A DNA stretch of 64,000 bases from WRAV01 sp050950205 (GCA_050950205.1 JBMNHF010000004.1:30106-94105); one strand, 5' to 3'; shown: positions 7,967 to 16,805, counted from the first letter of the stretch. Notes: generated by a model not told the origin, from the sequence alone. Program-made: numbers and translations.

Positions 7967-8010
7967 TCAGGATAGAATGGATGCATCACATGATTCTATC
8001 CTGAATTTTT
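7967..8010 (+). terminator. Terminator of the former tRNA-Ser gene
   Basis: A 12-bp perfect stem (7967-7978 with 7993-8004) followed by ATTTTT stands 6 bases after the CCA. Confidence 0.85.
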
Positions 8011-8106
8011 ATTATTATGATGTGGATAACGATAGCCCAGCCGGGATAGAACGTCTTTTGAGGCTCCTTATTTCGGCATGGTAGACAGATTGTGGAGCTT
8101 GATCGA

Positions 8107-8403
8107 ATGAGAAAAATTGACGAGATCATCGCAAAGGGAAGGATTAAAGCAAAGGTACTGTTTACAGGGGGACTTTATGACAAGCGGACCGGAAAATTCA
8201 TGAATTGGGGTTATGCTTATATCCGCGATCCAGATCGTATCCTGCCCAATTATCTTCCCGACAGAATATTTATCCCTCCTAGGGACCTCAGTCGTTTAAA
8301 GGCGCAGGGGCTTCGGCGTTTGGATGATGTCCTTCTGTCTGTTAAGAAGGATTCGAAGGGAAGGCTCTATGGAGTGGATATTGAACTGATCAAAAGAGAT
8401 TAG
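8107..8403 (+). CDS. Conserved-looking protein of unknown function
   Basis: A 98-residue basic protein starting MRKIDEIIAKGRIKAKVLF, with YIRDPDRILPNYLPDRIF in the middle and no membrane segment. The ATG at 8107 follows GTGGAG by about 8 bases; an upstream start at 8092 overlaps that site. I do not recognise the family. It stands alone between the tRNA scar and a long hairpin. Codon use resembles the chromosome to its right more than the AT-rich patch. Confidence 0.5.
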   Translation: MRKIDEIIAKGRIKAKVLFTGGLYDKRTGKFMNWGYAYIRDPDRILPNYLPDRIFIPPRDLSRLKAQGLRRLDDVLLSVKKDSKGRLYGVDIELIKRD

Positions 8404-8452
8404 CCAACCTGCCTGTTTTTAGTCTAATGCCATGTACTGGATTGCAGGCCAT

Positions 8453-8508
8453 CCACTGGTTTTAATCGGACAAAGCGTTCCTTATTCCAGTGTTTTTAAC
8501 CGGACAAA
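8453..8508 (+). repeat. Imperfect 22-bp direct repeat
   Basis: Two copies (8453-8474 and 8487-8508), 34 bases apart, agree in about 17 of 22 positions and share TTTTAA-CGGACAAA. A shorter match (ACCGGACA) lies near 8660. They could be an insertion-sequence end or protein sites; no transposase is nearby. Confidence 0.35.
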
Positions 8509-8584
8509 TTGATGCAAGGGTGACAAAGTCCATGAGATTTTCAGGACGGCAGCGTCATAGAACTTTCATCGGGTGTTCAGCCAT

Positions 8585-8635
8585 AAAAATCATCTGCCTG
8601 GCAACCAATCATGGTTGCCAGGCAGATGATTTTTT
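8585..8635. terminator. Very long perfect hairpin, terminator-like
   Basis: A perfect stem of about 22 bp (8585-8606 with 8613-8634) with a 6-base loop and A/T runs on both sides. It can terminate transcription from either direction, including the YIEGIA operon that ends nearby. Confidence 0.8.
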
Positions 8636-8691
8636 GCTTGGTTACAAAGGCACCGACTTCGACCGGACAGTGCCCTCCAATCAACGATGGG

Positions 8692-8871
8692 TCAACTTCT
8701 TCGAACCAAAAGATGATCGCCGTTGTTTAGTTGTATCACATTGGCTTCAAAGGTTTCGGCCATTGTTTCCAGAAACTGCTGGCGAGCCTCGTCATTGGGC
8801 ATGTGGAGTGCCAGGGGATTTCCTGTAATCACCCGCTCCGGGCAATCGGTCACATACATTACTATTTCCAT
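8692..8871 (-). CDS. Capping complex subunit for YIEGIA
   Basis: A 59-residue acidic protein beginning MEIVMYVTDCPERVITGNPL and ending HLLVRRS. Size, start and position directly after a YIEGIA gene fit the family annotated as the capping complex subunit for YIEGIA. The ATG at 8871 is preceded by AAGAGGT. It overlaps the 3' end of the membrane-protein frame region by only the ribosome site and must be co-transcribed with it. Function is not known in detail; the pair is typical of endospore formers. Confidence 0.7.
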   Translation of the reverse strand: MEIVMYVTDCPERVITGNPLALHMPNDEARQQFLETMAETFEANVIQLNNGDHLLVRRS

Positions 8872-8875
8872 GCCG

Positions 8876-9769
8876 TTACCTCTTGTGGGACAGCTTGCGA
8901 ACACTCTCTAAAATTGGTGTGTTGCGCACTGCAGTTAGTATTTTTTCTTTATCCCTTATGATGGGAATAAATGCAATCACAATTCTGCCATCGGATAAGC
9001 TGCGCCTTGTAAACAACAGCTCTTTGGCGCCAAAGGAGCGAACCGCATCGTATAAAATAGCTGTTCGCTGTCCGTTGTTTTCCAGGGTAAGCCGGTGCTT
9101 TTCCGTTTTTGGAGTTGCCACCAGCGCCACCCCCTCATCCCGAAAAAACGCTTGTCGTTTGGGCAGGCCCAACATGGCGGTAATCCAGATATCGTCCACA
9201 TACAAATCCGTGCCTCTCACCTCAATCTGCCCGAAATGAATGGTGCAGATGTCGCCGATGCACTTGCCTTTGGTAAAACGCACCATAACCCAAATCAGGA
9301 CAGAGCCCACCACCAAAGCATTGGCCAGGTTGAGCCAAATGTCCTCGCTCAGAAACAGGTAAAGTGACAAAACGGTGCCCAGCGCTGTCAACAGGGAAAG
9401 GTAATTTCTGGCTTCAAAGGTTTTGGAAATGCCGTCAATATAGGCGCTTCCCCGGGGTGCAAATCCGGCCGAATCAATTTGCTCCAGACTTTCCTGAATC
9501 TGTTTGCGGATATCCCGAAAATGCTGAACGGCCAACATTAAAAAGGTAACCGCCGCAAAATCGTTGGTCAACAGGGAAGGGATCGCAACGGCGCCAAGGC
9601 TTGCCGCAAAAAATCCGGTGACCAGGTTGATAAAATATCCGTTGGGATAGCTGGGCACCTGCCGCAAATCGACACGCAAGGTAATCATACGGGCAATGGT
9701 TCCCATTAAAATACCCAGCAAGATTCGTATCAAGGTAATCTGAGAAATTACATCGGGGGCCGAATCCAT
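8876..9769 (-). CDS. YIEGIA family membrane protein
   Basis: A 297-residue integral membrane protein. The family signature appears as YIDGISKTFEARNYLS near residue 110. Hydrophobic segments lie at residues 10-30, 47-65, 70-85, 125-145 and 150-165; the C-terminal 130 residues are soluble. GGAGG precedes the ATG at 9769. The capping subunit follows 4 bases after the stop. YIEGIA proteins are found in spore-forming Firmicutes; a role in the spore or forespore membrane is likely but unproven. Confidence 0.8.
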   Translation of the reverse strand: MDSAPDVISQITLIRILLGILMGTIARMITLRVDLRQVPSYPNGYFINLVTGFFAASLGAVAIPSLLTNDFAAVTFLMLAVQHFRDIRKQIQESLEQIDSAGFAPRGSAYIDGISKTFEARNYLSLLTALGTVLSLYLFLSEDIWLNLANALVVGSVLIWVMVRFTKGKCIGDICTIHFGQIEVRGTDLYVDDIWITAMLGLPKRQAFFRDEGVALVATPKTEKHRLTLENNGQRTAILYDAVRSFGAKELLFTRRSLSDGRIVIAFIPIIRDKEKILTAVRNTPILESVRKLSHKR

Positions 9770-9933
9770 GGCTTTTCCTCCTGATTGGAAACAATCGTCA
9801 TTATGGTATAAGATTTCCTGGTTGGCACCCCTTTATTCCGCCATCAGCGGACGCAACGGCGCATCCATTTCATAAATTGCAATTTTTCGGAAAAGCTATC
9901 AGGGCAACCAAATCAACACAGGATGGTGATTGT

Positions 9934-10113
9934 ATGGAAAAGCAAAAGCAAAAAAAGAACAACAAAGACAGTTTAGCGCATCTGGATATAGACGTTGTCA
10001 GCGCAGCGTCTTCTATGGATTGCACCGGCTTAATTCCCGCCGCTCCCAAAAATGAATTTGAGGAAGAGGCGTATAAATCACTGTACCATTTTGAAGCAAA
10101 TATCAACCAATAA
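9934..10113 (+). CDS. Small conserved protein, unknown function
   Basis: A 59-residue protein: a lysine-rich start (MEKQKQKKNNKDS), then DIDVVSAASSMDCTGLIPAA and an acidic end with EEEAYKSLYHF. The DCTGLIP phrase with a following acidic helix recurs, to my recollection, in small Clostridial proteins of no known function. The ATG at 9934 follows AGGATGG. The next small gene begins 22 bases after its stop. Confidence 0.6.
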   Translation: MEKQKQKKNNKDSLAHLDIDVVSAASSMDCTGLIPAAPKNEFEEEAYKSLYHFEANINQ

Positions 10114-10135
10114 TCAGGAAAGGCAGGCTGATCTT

Positions 10136-10339
10136 GTGGCAGACCAGAAGAAAAAAACAGGGCCGACCCTGCATGGAAACCAAGCAAAGATCGACGCATC
10201 CAATAAAAATCCACTTTTTTGCCATAGCTACGAAGCGAAAACAGCGCCGCAAACCTTTGACTTTGAATCCCTTCCCGGCAGCAAAGCGGATCTGAAAAAC
10301 GCCCGAAATGAGTTCAAGTCCGAAAAGACCAACCCATAA
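10136..10339 (+). CDS. Small basic protein, unknown function
   Basis: A 67-residue hydrophilic protein (start MADQKKKTGPTLHGNQAK if GTG is used) rich in Lys, Asn and Ala, with no membrane segment. The GTG at 10136 follows AGGAAAGG at a somewhat long distance. An upstream ATG at 10052 would lie deep in the preceding gene. It may be a spore- or stress-associated small protein; no family is recognised. Confidence 0.45.
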   Translation: MADQKKKTGPTLHGNQAKIDASNKNPLFCHSYEAKTAPQTFDFESLPGSKADLKNARNEFKSEKTNP

Positions 10340-10365
10340 GCACCGGGCCATGGATCTGCAGTCTG

Positions 10366-11637
10366 TCAGGACTGCTGAAAGTTGCGGGTGAAGAGATCGC
10401 TGTTTTGCAGAAGCTCCTTGGGCGTGTGGATGCCCAAACGCTTGAGCAACTCGATGACATGGGGGTTGTCCATTGGGGTGGGATAGGTGGCCCCATCCCC
10501 ATACTCATCAACCAGCTCGGCGGCTTTCTCCTTTGGAATAATTGCTTTGGGCCCGCCAACGCACCCTCCCACGCAGCCCATGCCCTCAAAGAAATTGGCG
10601 CTTATGTTGCCTTCCAAAATATCGTTGAGCATTGCCTTGCAGGCCTTGACACCATCCGCCTGCTTTGTTTTCAGGGGCATGGCGTGATGGGGGCTGATCC
10701 GGTGAACCGTTGCCTCTACCGCTTCGCTGACCCCTCCAGTTCTGGCGTATATCCTCCCGGCTCGGGAGGATATTTCTTTTTCGCTTTCTTCCATCTGGGC
10801 AGGGTCCAGCTCCAGCGCATTGAAAATCTCCAGTGCCTCCTGAAACGTCAGTACATAGTCTACGGCGTCCCGAATATCCGCTTCTCTGGCCTCTGCCTTT
10901 TTGGCCAGACAGGGACCGATAAACACGGTGATGGCGTCTGGGTGCAGGTGCTTGATGGTGCGCCCGCAGGCCACCATGGGGGAAACCGCCGGCGGCACAT
11001 GGGGGATCAGCTGATGATACACCCGGCGAATCATGGCAATCCACATGGGGCAGCAGCAGCTGGTCAACTGATAATCGCCGTCCTCCAAAATATTTTCTAT
11101 AAATTCATAAGATTCCTTTAAGGTGAGGATATCGGCAAAGACAGCAACCTCCAGCATCCCGTCAAAGCCCAGCCGCTTCAGGCAGGTGCGCAACTTGCCG
11201 GGGGTCACCTCCTCCTGAAACTGTCCCAAAAAGGCCGGAGCTATCATGGCATAAACCAGCTGCCCCTGTTTTTTCTGGGCCAGCATTTCCAGCACGGCAA
11301 TGGCATCCCGGGAGGCAATCAGGTTGTTTTCCTTGCAGTGTTCTATGCAAGCAGCGCAGCCCACACAGTTTTCGTTAATCTCCGGGCCTTCGGGGGTCAT
11401 GTGGATGGCGTCAAACTCACAGCTCTCCACACAGGAGGAGCACTGGGGATCCGTGCAGTGGCAACTGCCCAGCCGCCAAATAATCGGATGCTTTTGGGGA
11501 TGGAGCAAACAATCCAGATGCTTTACATCATAGGGTTTGCCCTTCCATTCCTTTACCGTTTGGGAAGGTGATTTTTCTTTGGCATTTTGCAACAAACGGC
11601 GATACAGCTCTTCCAAGGTGATGTTCATATCCTGCAT
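10366..11637 (-). CDS. [FeFe]-hydrogenase-like iron-sulfur protein
   Basis: A 423-residue protein with a ferredoxin-type region (CHCTDPQCSSCVESCEFDA, then CVGCAACIEHC) followed by an H-cluster domain. The three H-cluster loops are TSCCCPMW near residue 195, GPCLAKKAE and EGMGCVGGCVGG. All cluster cysteines are present, but the second loop has Gly in place of the Met of catalytic enzymes and the first has an extra Cys. This fits the monomeric, possibly sensory, hydrogenase branches rather than bulk H2 production. No other hydrogenase subunit or PAS domain adjoins; the molybdenum hydroxylase genes lie 124 bases upstream on the same strand. Confidence 0.85.
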   Translation of the reverse strand: MQDMNITLEELYRRLLQNAKEKSPSQTVKEWKGKPYDVKHLDCLLHPQKHPIIWRLGSCHCTDPQCSSCVESCEFDAIHMTPEGPEINENCVGCAACIEHCKENNLIASRDAIAVLEMLAQKKQGQLVYAMIAPAFLGQFQEEVTPGKLRTCLKRLGFDGMLEVAVFADILTLKESYEFIENILEDGDYQLTSCCCPMWIAMIRRVYHQLIPHVPPAVSPMVACGRTIKHLHPDAITVFIGPCLAKKAEAREADIRDAVDYVLTFQEALEIFNALELDPAQMEESEKEISSRAGRIYARTGGVSEAVEATVHRISPHHAMPLKTKQADGVKACKAMLNDILEGNISANFFEGMGCVGGCVGGPKAIIPKEKAAELVDEYGDGATYPTPMDNPHVIELLKRLGIHTPKELLQNSDLFTRNFQQS

Positions 11638-11761
11638 ATTTCTCTGCCTTTCCTGTTAACCACAATATAAGATGATTTATTTTACCATAAATTTCAACCC
11701 ATTGAAACTGCAAAAAGGCAACGGGCAATGGGTTTGCTGTTTTTCATTTTCTAAAACCCTG

Positions 11762-12241
11762 CTATTCTTTTTCTTTTTGATACATCCTCCTGACTGCCTT
11801 GCGAATCTCCTGATAACTGGTGCAGCGGCAGAGATTGGACTGGAGCCACTCTTCCACAATGTACTCCTCCGGCAAAACGGGGTACTGCATTTGAAGACCA
11901 TGGCAGACCATCAAAAACCCGGAGGTGCAGTACCCGCACTGGAAGGCATTGTCCTCCACAAAGGCCTGCTGGATGGGCGCATTTCCCCCCAGACCCTCCA
12001 CCGTCAACAGCCGATGTCCCTGCGCCTCCACCGCCAGCACCAGACAGGATTTCACCGGCCACCCATCCATGAGGATGGTGCAGGTGCCGCAATCCCCGTT
12101 TTTGCAGCCGGGTTTTGCCCCGGTGAGACCCAGTTGTTCCCGCAGCACATCCAGGAGCAAGTCAGACGGGCGCACCGCCAACTGATGGAGTTCCTGGTTG
12201 ATCTCAAGGGTGATGACGGTTTTTCCCTCATAGCGGACCAT
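11762..12241 (-). CDS. Molybdenum hydroxylase, [2Fe-2S] subunit
   Basis: A 159-residue subunit of the xanthine dehydrogenase/CO dehydrogenase small-chain type. It has plant-type ferredoxin cysteines in GCKNGDCGTCTILMDG and the second cluster in FQCGYCTSGFL and CRCTSYQEI. It passes electrons from the molybdenum centre to the flavin subunit. The ATG at 12241 overlaps the end of the FAD-subunit gene by 14 bases, so translation is probably coupled. It is the last gene of the three-gene operon. Confidence 0.92.
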   Translation of the reverse strand: MVRYEGKTVITLEINQELHQLAVRPSDLLLDVLREQLGLTGAKPGCKNGDCGTCTILMDGWPVKSCLVLAVEAQGHRLLTVEGLGGNAPIQQAFVEDNAFQCGYCTSGFLMVCHGLQMQYPVLPEEYIVEEWLQSNLCRCTSYQEIRKAVRRMYQKEKE

Positions 12242-13067
12242 GGGCAACCTCCTCCAGCAGAGTTTGCATAATATTTCGAAAAACAAACTTGCGATATTCT
12301 GCCGAACCCTCCACATCTCCAAAGGCTGGTTGGGGCAACAGTTGCACCGCTTTGTCCGCCCGGTCTGCACAAGAAAGGGTGCGGTCGTTGAAAACCGCTT
12401 CCATTTCCACACTGCGAAAAGGATCCAGACACAGACCGGAACAGGCCACCCGCAGGGAATGGTTCTGCCAAAGTGCTGCAATGCTCACCAGGGGATAGTC
12501 GATTTTCTCGTTGGCGGTCTGTTTGATGTGGTAATGGGGTGCCTGCAACGCTTCTTTTGGCACATGAATCTGCACGATAAACTCCCCGGGGCTGTGCTGC
12601 ATTCGCCCATCAAAAACACTGGCAAAAGGCAGAGTGCGCAATCCCTGCTTTCCAAACAAGGTGATGGTGGCATCCGAAACCAGCAGGGGCAGACAGGTTT
12701 CCCGGTATCGAATGGTGCCGCAGAGATTCCCCCCCAAGGTAATCCGGCACTGGTTGGTGTGGTCGGCAATTCTGCCGCAAGCCAACCCAAGGAGGGGAAA
12801 CAGCTTGGACTGCTTTATTTCATTCAAGGTACAGATAGAGCCTAAGCAAAGGCCGGTAGAGTCCAGTGCCAATGCCTTGCATTCTGGAATTTGCTTAAGG
12901 TCAATCACCGCTCCCGGCTGGATGCTTCCAGCTCTGGACATGGTGATAATTTCGCTGCCCCCCGCATAGTAGACAGGGTTTTTGCCCTGAGATTCCAGTT
13001 GCACAAAGGCCTGAAAAGCTTCTTCCAAGGTGTTGGGGCGACAATAGATCAGGTCAAAGGGAATCAT
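12228..13067 (-). CDS. Molybdenum hydroxylase, FAD-binding subunit
   Basis: A 279-residue CoxM/XdhB-like subunit. The FAD pyrophosphate loop is YYAGGSEI near residue 37, and the second flavin motif is TLGGNLCGTIRYRE near residue 110. It accepts electrons from the iron-sulfur subunit. Its start overlaps the stop of the large subunit by 4 bases (ATGA), and the iron-sulfur gene overlaps its end. Confidence 0.92.
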   Translation of the reverse strand: MIPFDLIYCRPNTLEEAFQAFVQLESQGKNPVYYAGGSEIITMSRAGSIQPGAVIDLKQIPECKALALDSTGLCLGSICTLNEIKQSKLFPLLGLACGRIADHTNQCRITLGGNLCGTIRYRETCLPLLVSDATITLFGKQGLRTLPFASVFDGRMQHSPGEFIVQIHVPKEALQAPHYHIKQTANEKIDYPLVSIAALWQNHSLRVACSGLCLDPFRSVEMEAVFNDRTLSCADRADKAVQLLPQPAFGDVEGSAEYRKFVFRNIMQTLLEEVAHGPL

Positions 13068-15394
13068 TGGAGATCCTCCCTCACCGTTTTCCAGATCTGC
13101 TCCGGTGTTAAGGGCAAAGCAAACAGCTCCTTGCCCAAGGCGGCGGACAAGGCGTTGCCCAAGGCCGCCGGAATGCCGATGATGCCGTGCTCTGCATAGC
13201 TGCGCACCCCGTAAGGGGATTCCAGCTCCGGGGTTTCCACAAAGCCCACCCGGTAATCCGGCTCCTGCCCGATGTGAAGAAGTTTATAGGTGCGCAGATT
13301 GGGTGCCCGGTTAATTCCCTGCTGGTCATAGGCGGCAGCTTCCCGGCTGGCCAAACTCATGCCCATGGCCATGCCACCCGCTATCATGGAGCGCATCAGC
13401 TCGGGGTTGATGACCTTTCCCACATCCAGGACAGCGGAGGCGGAAATGATGCGGTAGGTAAAGGTTTTAAGGTCTACCTCCACCTCTACCACCTGTGCTC
13501 CCAAAGTCCAGGATGGGCCTGTTTTCCCTTTTCCGGTTTGGGGGTCCAATAAGCTTAAACCTTTCAGCATAAAGCCACCCCGCCCCAGCACCGGCTCCCC
13601 GAGGGACTCTCGCTGCGCCGACCGACAGCCCTGCACAATGTCCCGAAAGGCGATAAAGCGGTCGGGATTTTTGAGGGAGAAGACACGACCGTTGGCAATT
13701 TCAATCTCCTCCATGGGACACTGCAACGTCTCGGCACCGTTGCGGCGCAGTTGGGCAATGAGGTCATCGGCTGCCCGCAGAACAGCGTGACCCGCCATGT
13801 ATTCCGTCAGGCTTGCCACCGTCTTCCAGTGCTCGGGGGCTGTGCGGGTATCCACCGGCATCACCACATGAACTTGACTTGGGTCCATCTTAAGCCGTTC
13901 CGCCAGAATCTGTGCCAAGTTGGTTTGCCCTCCCGAGCCCATCTCCACCACTCCGGTATGGAGGTTCACGCTGCCGTCTGGGTTAAAGGTAATGAGGGCG
14001 CCGGAAATCGCATCGGTGGGGGGATTTTCCGTCTTCCACAGGCAGGCCACCCCTTTGGCGCGAACGGTATCCTTCTTGATGGCAACCGCTTTCCCCCCAT
14101 CCCATTGGGACAGCTCCTTTGCCTGCTGCAAGCACTGGGAGAGATTCCCCACAAGGCTGTCGGTAGCCACCACCTGAGTGGGGGTTAAACTGCCCGGGCG
14201 AATGGCATTTTGGATGCGAAACTCCAACGGGTCCAGCCCGCATTGTTTGGCCAGCAAATCCATGGTGCGCTCGATGCAAAAGGTGTAGGATTCGTGGGCA
14301 AAGCTGCGGTAGGAGGTGGCAAAGGTGTGGTTGGTGTAGACGCAATAAGAATCGCAGCTTAAATGTGGGATGTGATAGGGTCCGGTGCAATCCACCGCCG
14401 CCGCCTTTGCCATATAGGGGGAAATATCGGTGTAGGCGCCGCAGTCCAGCCAGTAGGTGATTTCGGCAGCCTGAATTTTTCCCTCCCGATTGGCGCCCAG
14501 CTTAATGTCCGCCTCCAATCCAATGCGGCTGGGCGCGCAAGCCATATCCTGTTCCCGGGAGAGGGTGAGGCGAACCGCCTTTCCCCCCACGCTGCGGGAG
14601 GCCAAAAAGGCCAGTATCTCCAAAAAGACGGGGGCTTTGCCACCAAATCCCCCACCCACAAAGGGGACTTTTACCTGTATCTGTCCGGCGGGAATCAAAA
14701 AAGCCTCCGACAGCTGCTTTCTCACCGCGTAAGGGGATTGGGAGGATGTGGTGATGATGACATTTCCGTCGGGGGAGATTTCGGCCCGGGCAGTTCGCAC
14801 CTCCATGGCCATGTGGTAGGAGGGGGGAAGGGAAAACCGCTGCTGCACCACCACATCGCACCCCGCCAGCGCTTTTCCGGCATCGCCTTTTCGGATGCGG
14901 TAGTGGCTGGCAATGTTGGTGCCCTCTTGGGGGTAAAGGTCGGGCACCACCTTTTTATAGCCATTGGTTTTTTTGTGTACCAAAGCTGCTCCTTCCGCCA
15001 AAGCCTGAGAAGGTGTCAGCACCACCGGAAGGGGAGCATATTCCACTTCAATCAGCCGGGTGGCCAGTTCTGCGGCAGGCTCATCCTGAGCCACCACAAG
15101 GGCTATCGGCTCCCCTGCATAGCGCACCACATCCCGAGCCAAGGCAGGCCGATCTAAAACCAGAGGGCCAAACAGCTCTGGACAATCCGCTCCCGTCAAA
15201 ATGGATTTGACACCCCGAACTGCAAGGGCCTTGGAAAGATCAATCCGTCCAATGGTACCATGAGCCCACGGGCTGGTAAGCAGTCGGGCAAAAAGAACGT
15301 CCAACCCAGGCAGATCATCGGTATACTGCGCTTTTCCAGTCACCTTTTCCCACGCTTCCTTGCGCTGGACTGCTTTCCCAATGGCATAGTTCAT
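13064..15394 (-). CDS. Molybdenum hydroxylase, molybdopterin-binding large subunit
   Basis: A 776-residue XdhA/CoxL-type catalytic chain. The N-terminal domain starts RKEAWEKVTGKAQYTDD. Cofactor-binding stretches include GGGFGGKAPVFLE and the late GPSWTLGAQVVEVEVD and GVRSYAEHGIIGIPAALGNA; the final Glu region matches the catalytic Glu loop. The substrate (xanthine, another purine or an aldehyde) cannot be told from sequence alone; no purine pathway or selenium-hydroxylase accessory genes are near. AAAGGGGATG precedes the ATG. First gene of the operon. Confidence 0.9.
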   Translation of the reverse strand: MNYAIGKAVQRKEAWEKVTGKAQYTDDLPGLDVLFARLLTSPWAHGTIGRIDLSKALAVRGVKSILTGADCPELFGPLVLDRPALARDVVRYAGEPIALVVAQDEPAAELATRLIEVEYAPLPVVLTPSQALAEGAALVHKKTNGYKKVVPDLYPQEGTNIASHYRIRKGDAGKALAGCDVVVQQRFSLPPSYHMAMEVRTARAEISPDGNVIITTSSQSPYAVRKQLSEAFLIPAGQIQVKVPFVGGGFGGKAPVFLEILAFLASRSVGGKAVRLTLSREQDMACAPSRIGLEADIKLGANREGKIQAAEITYWLDCGAYTDISPYMAKAAAVDCTGPYHIPHLSCDSYCVYTNHTFATSYRSFAHESYTFCIERTMDLLAKQCGLDPLEFRIQNAIRPGSLTPTQVVATDSLVGNLSQCLQQAKELSQWDGGKAVAIKKDTVRAKGVACLWKTENPPTDAISGALITFNPDGSVNLHTGVVEMGSGGQTNLAQILAERLKMDPSQVHVVMPVDTRTAPEHWKTVASLTEYMAGHAVLRAADDLIAQLRRNGAETLQCPMEEIEIANGRVFSLKNPDRFIAFRDIVQGCRSAQRESLGEPVLGRGGFMLKGLSLLDPQTGKGKTGPSWTLGAQVVEVEVDLKTFTYRIISASAVLDVGKVINPELMRSMIAGGMAMGMSLASREAAAYDQQGINRAPNLRTYKLLHIGQEPDYRVGFVETPELESPYGVRSYAEHGIIGIPAALGNALSAALGKELFALPLTPEQIWKTVREDLQ

Positions 15395-15527
15395 TTTTGC
15401 ATCCCCTTTCTTTGGCGTTATAGCTAAGTTTTTCCATCCTGCCGTTGATTATTCGGGATGAGGTATAGCTTGCCGCCCCCCGGAAAAGATAAATCAAAAG
15501 GAAGGATATTTGAAAGGGGATGTTTCC

Positions 15528-16766
15528 ATGAACCCATTTGAACAAAAGCCGGTTCCCATCAAAGAGACCATTATGGATTGGTGCACCGTTTATCCCACGC
15601 CCTACAACAAAATGACGGTAGACCCCTATACAAAGGTGCGCATCATCCTGATGAACGGCATCGAAGTAGAAGCGACGCTGTTTAAGCATCAGTTCCACCG
15701 CAACTGCCAAAACAATGACCTGCGCAGGGAGCTGGCACTGTCCCGCCGCATCGAACAGCAGCAGCAAAAGCACATTAACTGGCTCAAGCCCATTGATGAA
15801 ACCCAACTGGAAACCACCATCGGCTATGAGCATGTAGCGGTGGACTTAACGGCTTGGCTTGCTCAGAACGAGCCCAACCCTTACGTCAAACAGGCGCTGG
15901 ATTTTGCCCTGTTGGAGGACTTTGACCATCTGTACCGCTATGCCAACCTGTTGGATTTGGATGCGCAGATTCCCGCGCAGCAGCTGGTAAAAAGCTATGT
16001 GGACATCACACCGGGGCGCCCCACCATTGCGGAACACCGCTTCCCCTTTGATTCGGTCAAGTTCCCGGTGGACTTTAAGACCGCCGATCTTCGCACCAAA
16101 CTGAATATTTTAATCATCACCGCCGGCGAGCAGCAGACCATGAACTTTTATATGAATATCGGCAACACCTACTACAACGACCTTGGCCGCCAGCTTTACC
16201 TGGAAATCGGCATGATCGAGGAGCAGCATGTCACCCACTACGGTTCGTTGCTGGACCCCAACTGCACTTGGCTGGAAAACTTGCTGCTCCACGAGTATAT
16301 GGAGTGTTATCTCTACTACTCCTTCTACCAGGACGAGCAGGACGCCAACGTAAAATCCGTTTGGGAAATGCATCTGCAGCAGGAAATTGCTCACCTTCAC
16401 GCAGCGGTGGAGCTGTTGCAAAAATACGAAAACAAAGACTGGCAGCAGGTTATTCCCGGGGGCCAGTTTCCCAAGCTGCTGCAGTTCCACGATACCCGCG
16501 ACTATGTCCGGCAGATTTTAGGGCAACAGATTTTGCTTACCGCCAACCGGGAAGAGTACACCCCTGTTCCGCAACTTCCCAAAGACCACGAGTTCTTCTT
16601 CTACCAAAACAAGGTCAACCACGACGTCAACGCGGTGGCCAGCCACAACGTCATCGTACAGCACCAAAAGAAGTGCAACATCGACTATCGGGCCGAGGCC
16701 CAAACCAACCCGGTGCAGGAATTGACCGATCGCACCGTGGACAACACCACCATTGCCCGTTCCTAA
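15528..16766 (+). CDS. Ferritin-like di-iron protein
   Basis: A 412-residue soluble protein. The second half has the spacing of a rubrerythrin/ferritin four-helix bundle: a Glu in AGEQQTMNFY, then IEEQHVTHY, Glu in HEYMECYLYY and QEIAHLHAA, giving two ExxH pairs. A weaker similar pattern (GYEHVAVDL, LLEDFDHLYRY) in the first half suggests a duplicated fold. The ATG at 15528 follows AAAGGGGATG; an ATG at 15510 has no ribosome site. Likely tasks are iron or oxygen/peroxide handling; this is inferred from fold only. Confidence 0.7.
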   Translation: MNPFEQKPVPIKETIMDWCTVYPTPYNKMTVDPYTKVRIILMNGIEVEATLFKHQFHRNCQNNDLRRELALSRRIEQQQQKHINWLKPIDETQLETTIGYEHVAVDLTAWLAQNEPNPYVKQALDFALLEDFDHLYRYANLLDLDAQIPAQQLVKSYVDITPGRPTIAEHRFPFDSVKFPVDFKTADLRTKLNILIITAGEQQTMNFYMNIGNTYYNDLGRQLYLEIGMIEEQHVTHYGSLLDPNCTWLENLLLHEYMECYLYYSFYQDEQDANVKSVWEMHLQQEIAHLHAAVELLQKYENKDWQQVIPGGQFPKLLQFHDTRDYVRQILGQQILLTANREEYTPVPQLPKDHEFFFYQNKVNHDVNAVASHNVIVQHQKKCNIDYRAEAQTNPVQELTDRTVDNTTIARS

Positions 16767-16771
16767 ACCCA

Positions 16772-16805
16772 AAAACGCCGTCCCAAAACAGGACGGCGTT
16801 TTTTG
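16772..16805 (+). terminator. Intrinsic terminator
   Basis: A 12-bp stem (16772-16783 with 16791-16802) followed by T6, just after the ferritin-like gene. Confidence 0.9.
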
